From the NCBI GenBank assembly GCA_905221605.1, contig CAJNDS010002748.1, forward strand, positions 124,001 to 188,000: a DNA stretch of 64,000 nt, given 5' to 3'. The notes beneath the pieces are model-generated. The model was not told where the DNA came from, ran no database searches, and saw only the letters and a list, made by a program, of their open reading frames with translations. A program made the translations under genes and the position numbers. Shown here one piece after another: positions 54,578 through 64,000 of the stretch. The stretch comes from Symbiodinium natans. Its lineage: Eukaryota > Sar > Dinophyceae > Suessiales > Symbiodiniaceae. Numbering within the stretch: the first letter of the stretch is position 1; every line of letters starts with the position of its first letter.

Positions 54578-56268
54578 TACAGCCTGAAGAAGGACGAGGA
54601 TCTGATTCAGCTTTTGACAGACTCGGATGTCAGGTTGGACGCTCGTTGGCGCTTTAGCAAGCTTGGGCAACGCTCGCTTGACAGAAGATGTTTGCCAGTT
54701 CGTGTTAATCGAGGTTCCTGGCAAATACTTCTTGCATGTTCGAGACAAAGAAGGACTGCTGCGACGGTAGCTCACCTGCACAGCTGCCATAGGTGGCGTA
54801 ACATCAAGACGTGCAGGTTTTTTTTCGGTGACATGCCTTTGCCCAGCAATGTTTCGGTCCCGGTCGCAACAGGCAGCAGTAGTCACGCCAACGCCAAGCA
54901 GCTCAGGAGAGACGATCCCGATTGCAAAGCCGATTTCATCGATGATCCAGGGCACGTGCGCCGTATATTTGTAGTTTCGCACCCATGGGAATCGACAGAC
55001 CATGCGGATCCATTGGGGGATCAGTTGCGCTTGCTTTGTGTTTTCGTGGAGACAGAGGGTGCCCAAGATGATGCATTTTTCTATGATTTCACGTCGCTGA
55101 AGCGCAGCCCCAACGAGCTGTGCCTGAGCCACATTCACATCCTCTTCGCTCATCAGAAGACAGAAGTGCTCTTAATCAAGAAGTTGGCACCCGACTGCAC
55201 GCCAATTCCTGCCTCTGGTGGTCAAGAGTTAGGGGCAGCGCCATGCATCTATGACTCAAAGCACGAGAGGTGGAGGCATGTAGATCCATCATGGCTGGCG
55301 AAGAACACATGTGCCTATGACGAACGCGGTTGGTGCGCCGCAGAAGCACAATGGGCACACCTGTCTGGCAAGCGTCCCGAAATCCTTGACGCAGGCAAGC
55401 ATATCGCAAGCTATCACATGAGCTTCTTGCACCCTTCGTCCTTTGAGAGCCTGTGCTTCACGAGACCCCCAGATGCTAAACTGGTCGCCCAGATGAGCCG
55501 AGCCTTAAATCAGCTGCTTTGCCCAAAGAAGGAGGAGGAGATCCTGACAAAATGCAAGCCCGATGAGTTGTGCGTCTTCGCATATCTGCTACAATTTTCG
55601 AGTTCAACCAATATGGTGACCTTGCGACAATGCGAAGTGGACAGCACGAGCTTGCACATGATCATGGATGCAATTGGCTCCGAAACGGCGGATTCCCTAG
55701 TGCGCAGCCTCAAGATGGAAGACTGCAACCTGAGCAAGGAGCTCGCTGCAGAGGTGGCAGAGGCAAGTAGATGTACAAGCGCTTTGGGTTCACGGAAGTC
55801 GTGTGCGAAGTACTCGCTGCAGTGCTGTGGATTCATCAATACCTGACCCCTTAGCAATTGAAGAGCAACGTTAGCGCTAGCTGACCTTTGCCCAGCATGG
55901 GCCAGGCTCGTATGCTCTCATGAATCATGGGATAAGTGTACTGGTTCCACATGAAAGTACCCATGGCTTCCTCCTTGTGAACCCGAATTGAACTCTATGT
56001 GCACTTTGTTTCCCACGGCTTCTCGAACTAGTTTCACCGTGGCCAGGCCGTGCTGTCCAATAGTTTCCTCACGTCCGTGGAGATCCACGATGAAAAACTG
56101 GGCTTCGAGTTGGTGGAGGCAGCAGTCTCCCACAATACGATTATGTTTCGCTGCGTTCTCCTCGTTCGTATTCTGCATCCCAAGGCCTTCAAGAGATTGG
56201 ACAGCATGATCTCTGTTGCTCGACAAGAGGCTGGTGAGGCTGGTGAGGTAGGGTGCCAGCTGCTTTAA
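54578..56268 (+). CDS. TIR/HET-like domain plus LRR protein, copy A
   Basis: The coding text begins YSLKKDEDLIQLLTDSDVRLD (N-terminus not fixed; the segment 54640-54830 may hold an intron). The main exon runs to 55762: RRIFVVSHPWESTDHADP (beta strand plus conserved S-H-x-W-E), DDAFFYDFTSL, KTEVLLIKKLA and YDERGWCAAEAQWAHL. Leucine-rich repeats follow (MVTLRQCEVDSTSLHMIMDA, VRSLKMEDCNLSKELAAEVA). A GC-AG intron (55763-56046) joins in phase to AVLSNSFLTSVEIHDEKLGF (from 56047); the end is either the stop at 56266-56268 or a further GC donor at 56119. The order strand, (Y/F)-D strand, R-G-W-C-x-x-E helix matches the TIR/HET fold, in which the Glu of W-C-x-x-E is catalytic in NAD-cleaving TIRs. 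A cytosolic sensor or NADase role is inferred. Compared with copy B it lacks about ten residues after FYDFTS. Confidence 0.55.
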
Positions 56269-56630
56269 CGTTAAGAGCAGTCTCCTGGAGCTTCGATAGA
56301 AGGAGCTGGAAGAGGACGGCCTTTAGCGGTTCAAGCAGCCCAGCATCCATGCGAAATCCCAATCGCTGGTTGCAATGCCAAGGATGTGTCGGCCTGGACC
56401 TTGACGCAAAGTGAAAATGGAAATTGCGTCCAACTCCGGAAGCGCCAGGATGCACAGGGTCATGGATGGCAGACATCGAGCCCCACACGTAAACTCCAAT
56501 AGTATATCTGCTGGCCATCTTCAGTCTAGTGTGGCCACAGTCTATCGTTGTCATGCCTTGCTTGGGGTTAGCCTTATCATGCATGTGCAGGTGCGGAGCT
56601 TGTCTGTCGCTGGTGCGTCCCCGCGGGCAG

Positions 56631-58306
56631 GATGACATTCCGCACTATGACCTGAAGGAGAAGGAAGACCTGCACAACTTCATCAAGGACGCCGATATCA
56701 AACTAGATCCTCGGCCGGCATTCCATGCCTACACAGCTGCCATACCGGCTCGTGGATCTTTCATTCAGCCTCGGCTGAGGTCCGGGGAGACTTCTTTCAA
56801 AAGGCGAGCCGCGAAGATTGGCCACTTCCCAGGCAGCCCGTCGAGTGCTTGACGTTTTTCTGGGTTTGGAGAAAGCAGATTGGATTCATATTCGTCAAAT
56901 TAAATTAGGTTCTGTGTCACGTCACAGGGAAGTAGCTAGATACAAGGTCAAGTCCGTGAAACCAAGTGGTTGACCGACAGGTTTTGGCGGGGCTCAGTGC
57001 TTTAAGTCCTGCGCCAAGGAGGCAAGAGGCCGAGGAGAGCTTCTTTATCAGGCCAGAGGATGCGACTCGCATCATTGTAATCTCCCACACGTGGGAGTCG
57101 AAGCAGCATGCGGATCCACATGGCTACCAGACGAAGGTATTGGCCGACTTCGTGAAAGAGAGGAGCTATGAGGAAGCTGGGTTTTTCTTTGACATGATGT
57201 CCACCTATCAATGGCCACGTACAGGCCGTCAGCAGCAAATTGCCTTCGAGAGGTGCATGGCAAACATGGCAGTCCTTTATGCACACAGTACAACTACTGT
57301 GGTGCGCATTGAGGCACTCACCCCACCAAAAAGTATGAGAGGTGCAAATTTTCAAGTCAAAGTCTATGATGTCCAGGAGCAGAAGGTTAGGCTCATTCCT
57401 CTACGGAAGCTGGAGTCAAACAGCGTCCCCTATGCGGATAGGGGATGGTGCTGCGCCGAAAAGCAGTGGTCTGCGATGCACGACAAGGCCACCTTGGTGA
57501 TACCCCACCAGGAAGGGGTCAGGCATGGTGTCGGACCCATGCCTCCACAAGACTTTCAGCGAGAATGCACAGGTCGCTTGCGCTTCACTCATCGTGCAGA
57601 CACAGCGAGCGTCATGCGGCTGCAGGAGACCATGTTCCTGGAAGTTGCAGCGCAGTGCCGCCAGCTCTTCAAGGCCGATCTTCCATCAGGTGAAATGCGA
57701 TGGCTCATCGCCTCCTTACCATTCTACGACAAGCTCGAGGAGCTGGAGCTGATCAACTGCGAGATCGACGAGAAGGTCATGGCTCCACTGATGGAAAGGC
57801 TTGGAAGCAGCAAATCGCCAGTCACGGCCTCGGCTCGCGACCGGTTCGGCGGCATGTCCCAGCGTGAGAGTGGCTGAGGTCAGGACCCTCATTTTGGAAG
57901 ACTGCCAGGTCTCAAAGCAAGCCCTTGCGCAGCTGAGCAAGGCAAAAGTGCAGGTTGTCCAATTTGTCCATTACTCATGTCTACTCACAGATACATTGAT
58001 GTGTGCTGCCACGGGGCAATATGGCTGTCCTCAACAGCCATGCAAAGAACCCGCGTGCAAAGTCGCTCCTGTGCAGGCCCTGCTCTCCAACCGGAGTCTA
58101 GAATCCGTGCTCGTGAGGGGCCAGGGGCTCGACATCACAGAGTTGGAGCACGAGGCATCGCGGCCTGGGGCCGAACGATTGATCCCTGAACCCTAAACCC
58201 TAAACCGACCCAAAGATGGGCACCGCAGGTCATCGGCGAGGAGCGCATTAGCCGGAAGCGCGTGAAGTTGAGCGACCACGAGTTCCGATGGGAGCCTCTG
58301 CTGTAA
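56631..58306 (+). CDS. TIR/HET-like domain plus LRR protein, copy B
   Basis: Tandem paralogue 2.07 kb downstream of copy A. First visible exon from about 56631: HYDLKEKEDLHNFIKDADIK, aligning with YSLKKDEDLIQLLTDSDVR of copy A; the exact start and the following intron (ends near 56840 to 56950-56990) are not fixed. Main exon to 57798: TRIIVISHTWESKQHADPHG, EEAGFFFDMMSTYQWPRTGR, AVLYAHSTTTVVRIEAL, PYADRGWCCAEKQWSAM, then LRR (KLEELELINCEIDEKVMAPL). Further exons: 57863-57953 (VRVAEVRTLILEDCQVSKQA), 58077-58154 (ALLSNRSLESVLVRGQGLDI) and 58229-58306 (VIGEERISRKRVKLSDHEFR ... stop TAA 58304-58306). Introns: 57799-57862 (GC-AG), 57954-58076 (GT-AG) and 58155-58228 (GC-AG, containing CCCTAAACCCTAAACC). 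All are in phase. The likely role, by fold analogy, is as for copy A. Alternative: a non-enzymatic HET-like scaffold. Confidence 0.6.
58186..58206 (-). repeat. CCCTAAA copies inside an intron
   Basis: Two and a half copies within the proposed last intron of copy B. Confidence 0.8.
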
Positions 58307-61300
58307 GAAGGACGGTCGCGATCACAGATAGGAAATTGGTTCATTAAGCATGAAGCCGTTGACTCTCGTCCTGAAGCGTCGAGCGTGGCGCCAGTTCAGG
58401 AAAGAGAATGTTCCACCTCGATCGCGGGGACGCACATGCAGATCGAGATCGACAAAGACATGGATGATGTTGTGGAGCCTTAAGAGAACTAAGCAGCGGG
58501 AATGACCCAAACCTGCCAAGCCCCAAAAAGACCCAAAGCATAACACTCCACAGCACCCAAGGCACCCGAGCACCCTGCAGTTCGTGGTTGAAGCAGGTGC
58601 CCTGTCCATTTTCCTTTTAGGGTTTAGGACTTAGGGCTTAGGAGTATGGATAATTGGGATTCGCGGCCTATAAGCATTGATGGGGGACGTCTGGATGTCT
58701 AAGGCCTTGTTGGGCATGTCGCGCTTGCAAGATTATGCCAGCATGAACCCCAAACAGTGGAAGGGACCTCACCCAATCAGGAGTGCAAGTGATAAGCCTG
58801 ACAAGCTTGGAATGACAGCCCCGAGCTCTTGCGAATATCAAGATCCCAGGCCTACTGTGTGCGCAAGTTTAGCTTAGGTCCTAAACTATCCTAAACTTTC
58901 ATTGCGCTACCGGACTGCTAAGTTGGGGCTCATGCTCTTACATCGGCTACCAGTTTCCGAGGGCTTAGGGCAATGCAATGAGGGCATTGCTATTCACGAG
59001 ATGTGCCTTTTTTGATAGGATTGCTCAGTCCTGAATCCATCCATGCCCATGGAGTCACGACACAGCCCAGTGGTGCTATCAAATGCAGCTGGTAAGTTTG
59101 CAGAGCAAAGCGACCCGAGGCTCGATCTCTTCCTGGAATGCCTTCACGGCTTCGTTGGATGGACAATTAGCCACAGCTCGGCAGCGAAGCCGAACAGCGA
59201 TGGAGTGGAGTCACTGGCTTCGGTGTGTTCATGCCAGAGTACCATTTAATCATGCAAACCTTCGTACGGCCTTGACTTCTCGTTAAACGAGATGCCACGG
59301 TTGATCTTGGGGTCGAACCTTTGAGGTGCCAGCAGCAAGAGCCATTCTAGAAAGTACATCGGCCGCGGAGTACGTAGTGAGCAACAAATCTGAAACCCCT
59401 AAGCAAAAGGCATACATAGCTACTATAGCTCACGGTGTGGTGAAGCTTCGAAGCTTCACAGGTTCACCGAATTGAATTGTTTGGCTGGATGTGCTATGTA
59501 GGTACCGCAGTGCTCTGCGTGGCACATGCGCGGGCCATTGCGGGCCATTGCGGGTCTACAGGTGGCTAAATTCACCGGGAGCCTTGCTTTTCCATACCAA
59601 GGCACCTGAACGAGGCCGTGAAGGCCCTTTTGTGCGGAAGCCTCTTCCGAAGACCTCTCTCCTGCTGGCCAAGGCATTTCGCACCTGCTTCGAGAATCCT
59701 CGCGGGGTTGAGGGTTGGGACTCGGCATAGAATATCTATGGGGCGGTGGCTCTCTCCTTGACAGAGGGTAATACATGATTCTAGCTCTTTTCAGAATTTC
59801 AGTTTCCCCGATTCGGGTCGGACTTGTATTTTGTGTTGGTCTGGGTCAGAGTAGGGGTTGCTGTTTCCTCACCTGCAGCTTTTGTGGGATGTTCCCCAAC
59901 CCTAAGCCGAAACCATCTCTGCTAATCGAATCAATGGGTTGCCATTGAGCGCATCACCCGCCCGCAACACAGGTAAGTAAACCGGGGGGACTTGCGGCTG
60001 AGTTATGGTTACACTTCTGAAGAGAGAAGACTCGACCTTGTCCACAGCACGTGAATGGGATGCTTCATGGGAAGTTACATGTGGGGTTGTAAGTCGTATT
60101 TATCTGTAGTTACAACTTAGTAGAACACTAATTCAGGTGCATGTGTGAATACAGGTGGCAGCGCGGAGCCGCGGATTTGATTCATTAAGCAGGCATATTG
60201 TTCAAGATATTTTGAATGCATTAGCAAGGTATGTATACTTAATATCATTGTATATACTGCATTCTTGATTGTACAGAATCGACTTGTTTTAAAAAACGTT
60301 GGATTGGCGAGCTCGATTTGAATGGGATTGGTATTGTTATCCTTATCTGACTTCATCGGCATGCATTTGTGAACAAAAGCTGCACCAAATCAGTTTTCTG
60401 TGAACACTCCTCCATGTTCTGTAACATCACCAGGGCTTGTCCATGTCTCTTCACCGCATGTTTTGGCCACAGCGTTCGCTTTGCCCTGTACGATCAGCCC
60501 ATTTCGGGGAAGTTGCCATGAGCACTCCGCCAGCTCCTCAACCGAGCCTGACGTTGCATTGGACATACTTCCTGAATCTTCCTGAGATCTCGAAAGTAGT
60601 AAAGCTGCGAATGGTGTCCCCACAAACTTCAAAAATGAGATAGATAGATCCGGTTACTACATAGCCAGGTTACTGAACCACTATGAGCCACCATAGCTTG
60701 GATTTCTACGCTACCATGTGGCAGGGGCTCGTTGTCTGCATTCTTCACAGGTTCCAAAAACTGAAACGGCCTACGAATCTACAACCGTGCTAGAGGCTCC
60801 CTACAGCTCCTCATCCTGAGGCTCCAAAGCCCGAAGCCCGATACTTCAGGAGGGAGCAGCTTCCCCCCAAAAAAACCATAAAAGCCTTAAGAAACCTTGA
60901 AAACTAACAAGGGCTAAACAGATTCTGATCCGGAAGATAGCTTCTCATAGCCATGCTCCCGAACAAACGTCGGGCTTTAAATCTAAATCTGGGACCCTAA
61001 GGGGGTTTGGGTTTATTTTGGGTCTGAGAGGTTGTGGTTCGGGTTAGTTTTAGTTTTTTTTGGTGTGTGTGTGTGTGTGTGCGCGTGCGTGTTGAGGCGC
61101 AGGGTTGCGGGCTTGAAGATCCTGGAAGTGCTTTGGGGTGAAGTGCTGCGGGTCTAGAATGGTCGAGAACTACACTATCATGGAGGGGAAGATGTGCTGG
61201 AACCCAACCTGCGAGCTCACGACCAAGGACACATGTGGTGGTTCAAGCTACGCCCGCCCCGGCAGCTCAGCATTCGAACCCCAAACTCCTTACCCTAAAC

Positions 61301-62095
61301 CCTATAAATACCCTGAACCCTAAACAGCTTAAACAACTGTTTAAAGGGCGAGTGGCTTTGCAGGGTATGTGGGCTGTGTCACGAAGGGTCCAGGCTGAAT
61401 TCGGGTTTAGGGTTTAGGGTTTAAGGCTTGGGGTCGTCTCCTTTCCTGGCAGCTGTACGCAGTCCAGTTGCAAAAAGGGTTTAAGGCTTAGGGAACTCAA
61501 CTGGCGATTCCTTGGAACCTAGGAGTCTTGTCGTTGAACTGCATTCAAGAAGCCACCTTGCGAAACCCTCTGTGATGACGTACCTCTCGCGATGCTCCAA
61601 AACCTTAAACCACCAAATCCAAAAACGTCAAAACCCTATACCCTGTGAATTTACCATAGATTTATCACCCTGTCATGTATAGTCCGAGGCCATGTCTCTC
61701 ATTCTAACCCCCCTAAGGGAACCTCCTTAGGAGAAGGGCCTGAACAAAGGATCCTTTGCGCCCGTTTCCATATTGGCTTTGGCGCCTTTTAGAGCCATTG
61801 CAGTAGCAGAAAATAGGCTGCGCAGGAGCACCCCTAAAGCGTCCCGAACTGGTAGCGGAGCCACCCATGTCTCCAGTCGAAGACTGCGGGCAAGAGCTAG
61901 GCCCGTAGTCACTGCTACTACCTTCCTTCCATCCTTCTGAGCCATGTCTGTAACAGGCCTACGGTATAACCCCGTAGAGACGAACAACGTTCCGCTTGAG
62001 ACCAAATCTGGGTCGTACTTTACAGCGGCTCAGCTTCTGGATTCCATGATTGGGAATTTAGGACGCGGGCAAGAGTCCTGCAGCACAGAGAGCGC
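58307..62095. other. No gene seen
   Basis: Anonymous sequence with telomere-like patches (58617-58645, 61290-61328, 61403-61430 and degenerate text 60980-61060), a (GT)n run near 61062-61082, and CGGGCCATTG duplicated near 59530-59552. Short ORFs only. Confidence 0.5.
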
Positions 62096-62759
62096 ATGCG
62101 GCGCGAAATGCTCAAAGACCTTAGGGCGGCAACGTCCCCCAAAGGCAAAGGCAAGAACACCAGCCGTTCTCAGGAAAGCACTCCTGAAAGTCCGCCGAGA
62201 TCAGCAGCAGGAGGTGGTTCCCCGTCTCGAGCAGGTTCCCGTGGAGCACAGACACCCACGCGTGAACAACCAGATGGTCAGGCTGGTCCGTCGGCGTCGC
62301 CTGACGAGGATGAAGAGGCAAGCGAACTCAGCAGTATCGCTGCAGAGGAAGAGTTAGTCATCGACAACTCACAGATAGACATGAGCGAATGCGCAACGCG
62401 TATCCTAGAAGGCTTGCGCGGAGATGCATTCCAGATTGCCAGAGACATCGGTCTTGACAGACTGAAGTTGCATGATGGTATTGAGCATCTCATCGAGATG
62501 ATCCGCAGGCGTGTTTTCCCTCTGCAGAACGAAGAGGCGTCTGACCTTTTCAGGATTGGACAGCAGCGAGATGGTCCTTTAGCGAAACACGCTCAGGAGG
62601 CTATGCTTTCCTACGTTAGTCACCGTTAGTCGCCGGAAGCGATGGTGGACTACGTTGAAGGAAATGGAAACTCCTCTGGAGGAGGAAAGCCTCCGAGGTA
62701 CCAGCAACACCTGGTAACCCTGCAACAACAGGAGCAGCCCTCGTAGCTGAAACCGGCAG

Positions 62760-62832
<73 letters not shown>

Positions 62833-62985
62833 GTCAGTCCTGTCATGTTGGCGCTAGAAGATCAGGAACCCGCTGGTCTCCCTGCGTGTCAGGAGATTGG
62901 CCCCATGGCCACTACGCCACAGAGGTCCAGAAGGACCCCGCGTCGCATGGACGATGCGCCCACCCCCCCTTCTTGATGGAGAGGG
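62096..62985 (+). pseudogene. Copia-like gag fragment with poly-Asp tract
   Basis: The open frame 62096-62629 has a Ser/Pro/Gly-rich start, an acidic part (DEDEEASELSSIAAEEELV), then a helical core: ATRILEGLRGDAFQIARDIG, LDRLKLHDGIEHLIEMIRRR, VFPLQNEEASDLFRIGQQRD and AKHAQEAMLSYVSHR. The core matches a gag-type domain that in dinoflagellate copia-like elements, as I recall, goes on with ...SYISRRKRWW. Here a small duplication (TTAGTCACCGTTAGTCGCC, about 62615-62633) inserts a stop, and RRKRWWTTLKEME continues in the next frame. Further on, another frame carries a poly-Asp run encoded by (GAT)n and VMLALEDQEPAGLPACQEIG up to about 62985. Role by family: RNA packaging. Confidence 0.55.
62762..62830 (+). 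repeat. (GAT)n, about 23 copies
   Basis: Uninterrupted trinucleotide run. It encodes Asp in the frame that reads on into the downstream gag-like text. Confidence 0.95.
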
Positions 62986-63079
62986 TCGCCTTAGCATCCC
63001 AAGTCGGCAGTAGCACCTCGGGATCGATCTCATCTCGGCTGAGCACCTCTCTTAGCGGCTCTGCACGGAACTCGCGTAG

Positions 63080-63538
63080 TCTCTAGCTCGTGGAGTTTCT
63101 TCTCGATGAACTCTTTAGCGGGGATCTGGTCTTCCTCTAGCTCACCAAAGGTTGCCGCAAAGGAGGCCCGCATGCCGAGGTAGTCCGTCTGCGGCATGGG
63201 CTTGGCCCACTCGCGTAGCTCATTGGTTGCTTCTGCTTCTGCCTGCGTTCTAGCTCTGGTTTCAGCAGTTTGCCAAGCAACGACAAACTTAGCAGCAGCG
63301 CCCGGTCGCCTAGCGAGGTAGCAGGGTTGATGCCGAAGCTGTCCTTGACTACACTCTTGAGGTCCTCCTCGGTGCTAGCAAAGGAAGCAAAGGTCGCGAC
63401 AGTGTCCACGCCGTGCTCAAATAGCTCGGCCTGGCGCTCGTCCTTGACCCCGTGCTGTGTCAGCAGGTAGCGCAGATCGGAGGAGCCCTTCGCCAGTTGT
63501 TGTTCTAGCGTGGGCGGCGCCGGCAGCATGATTAGCAA
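63080..63538 (-). pseudogene. Minus-strand retroelement ORF, N-terminal region
   Basis: Starts near 63538 (LPAPPTLEQQLAKGSSDLRY) and continues LLTQHGVKDERQAELFEHGV, DTVATFASFASTEEDLKSVV and KDSFGINPATSLGDRALLL. After frame changes near 63290 and 63245 the text reads ELREWAKPMPQTDYLGMRAS, FAATFGELEEDQIPAKEFIE and KKLHELETTR. It resembles a recurrent helical N-terminal domain of a dinoflagellate retroelement-encoded protein. No catalytic motif is visible. It runs convergent with the plus-strand gag fragment. Confidence 0.45.
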
Positions 63539-63559
63539 AGAAATCCAGGGAAAAAGGGG

Positions 63560-64000
63560 GAGGAATTCCCACCTCGGTGGGTATGTTTAAGCTGCCTGAG
63601 AGCCTTGATGACTTGCCAGACGGCCTCGCGGTGGCGTTGCTCTGGCACAAGGCGAAGGAGCACATATATGAGCGGCGCTTTCCCGTGACAACCACTTCCT
63701 CCACAAAATCCGCCTTTTCAGCTCGTTGAAGTAGCTGCTGAATGTCTTGTGCCAAGTCTGCACGCTTGGTATTGTCGCCCCACCCTCCGACCACCACCTG
63801 ACAAGGATTGTAAGGCCGCGAGCCGACAGGGTCCGACGCCGAAGAGGGGGCCGAAGCAACGATGGGGCGTCTTTCGATGCCAGAAACTCGTTCCTCCAGC
63901 GTGTCTAGGCGCCCCTTGACCTCACTCATCTCTTCCCGGATTTCTTCCTTGTGCCCCTCGAGCTGCGCGCATATGGCTTGCTCGTGCTGTTGATGTTGAG
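63560..64000 (-). pseudogene. Minus-strand retroelement ORF fragment, cut by the window edge
   Basis: Open to the right edge: QHQQHEQAICAQLEGHKEEI, a coiled coil continuing to MSEVKGRLDTLEERVSGIER. Then come a Ser/Pro linker, PYNPCQVVVGGWGDNTKRAD and AQDIQQLLQRAEKADFVEEV, and a basic end at TGKRRS. After a frameshift near 63665 the text VPEQRHREAVWQVIKALRQ follows. The coiled coil plus the VVVGGWGDN(T) block is familiar from non-LTR-type dinoflagellate elements as I remember them, where an RRM-like fold is suspected. Role unproven. Confidence 0.42.

Noticed and set aside
55918-56226. 102-residue minus-strand ORF containing FIVDLHGREETIGQHG
   Set aside because: It is antisense to the plus-strand LRR exon that aligns in phase with the paralogue, so it is a shadow.

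Overview
The window looks like nuclear DNA of a dinoflagellate, most likely a Symbiodiniaceae-type alga. Four observations support this. A 16-base exact copy of the 3' part of the dinoflagellate spliced leader lies at 19948-19963. Gene models only become continuous if most introns start with GC and end in AG followed by G. There are many TTTAGGG/CCCTAAA arrays. Several degraded retroelement ORFs resemble families I recall from dinoflagellate genomes. No bacterial-style operons, CRISPR arrays or rRNA genes were seen, and no convincing tRNA.

Layout. 1-9140: mostly anonymous sequence with a few possible exons. 9141-17194: a tyrosine-recombinase (YR) retrotransposon bounded by split direct repeats (A1 ... 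B1-A2-B2). It carries a low-complexity ORF1, a Cys/His module, a YR gene, inverted minus-strand ORFs, a gag-like ORF and an RNase H tail; the reverse transcriptase appears deleted and telomere-type arrays sit inside. 17195-28280: sparse, with the spliced-leader relic, simple repeats, a 22 kb minisatellite and weak exon candidates. 28283-29505: a two-exon membrane protein resembling half of a major-facilitator transporter. 29820-32700: several minisatellites. 34921-37352: an RT/RNase H pseudogene interrupted by 17 exact TTTAGGG copies. 38080-40749: a second RT/RNase H element between 86-bp direct repeats. 41110-45316: the best gene of the window, a 15-exon secreted seven-repeat beta-propeller protein whose exons join into one 425-residue frame. 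45360-53740: weak exon candidates, minisatellites and a 1.27 kb polypyrimidine tract containing a 100-base assembly gap. 54578-58306: two tandem paralogues with a TIR/HET-like domain followed by leucine-rich repeats. 58307-62095: no gene seen. 62096-64000: gag-like and other retroelement fragments.

The strongest observations are the YR element with its inferred 7-bp crossover core, the seven-bladed propeller gene with its exon/blade periodicity and mostly GC-AG introns, and the tandem TIR/HET-like-LRR genes, which have the layout of innate-immune-type sensors. All functional statements rest on motif reading by eye. No database search was run, and gene boundaries other than those of the propeller gene are approximate.
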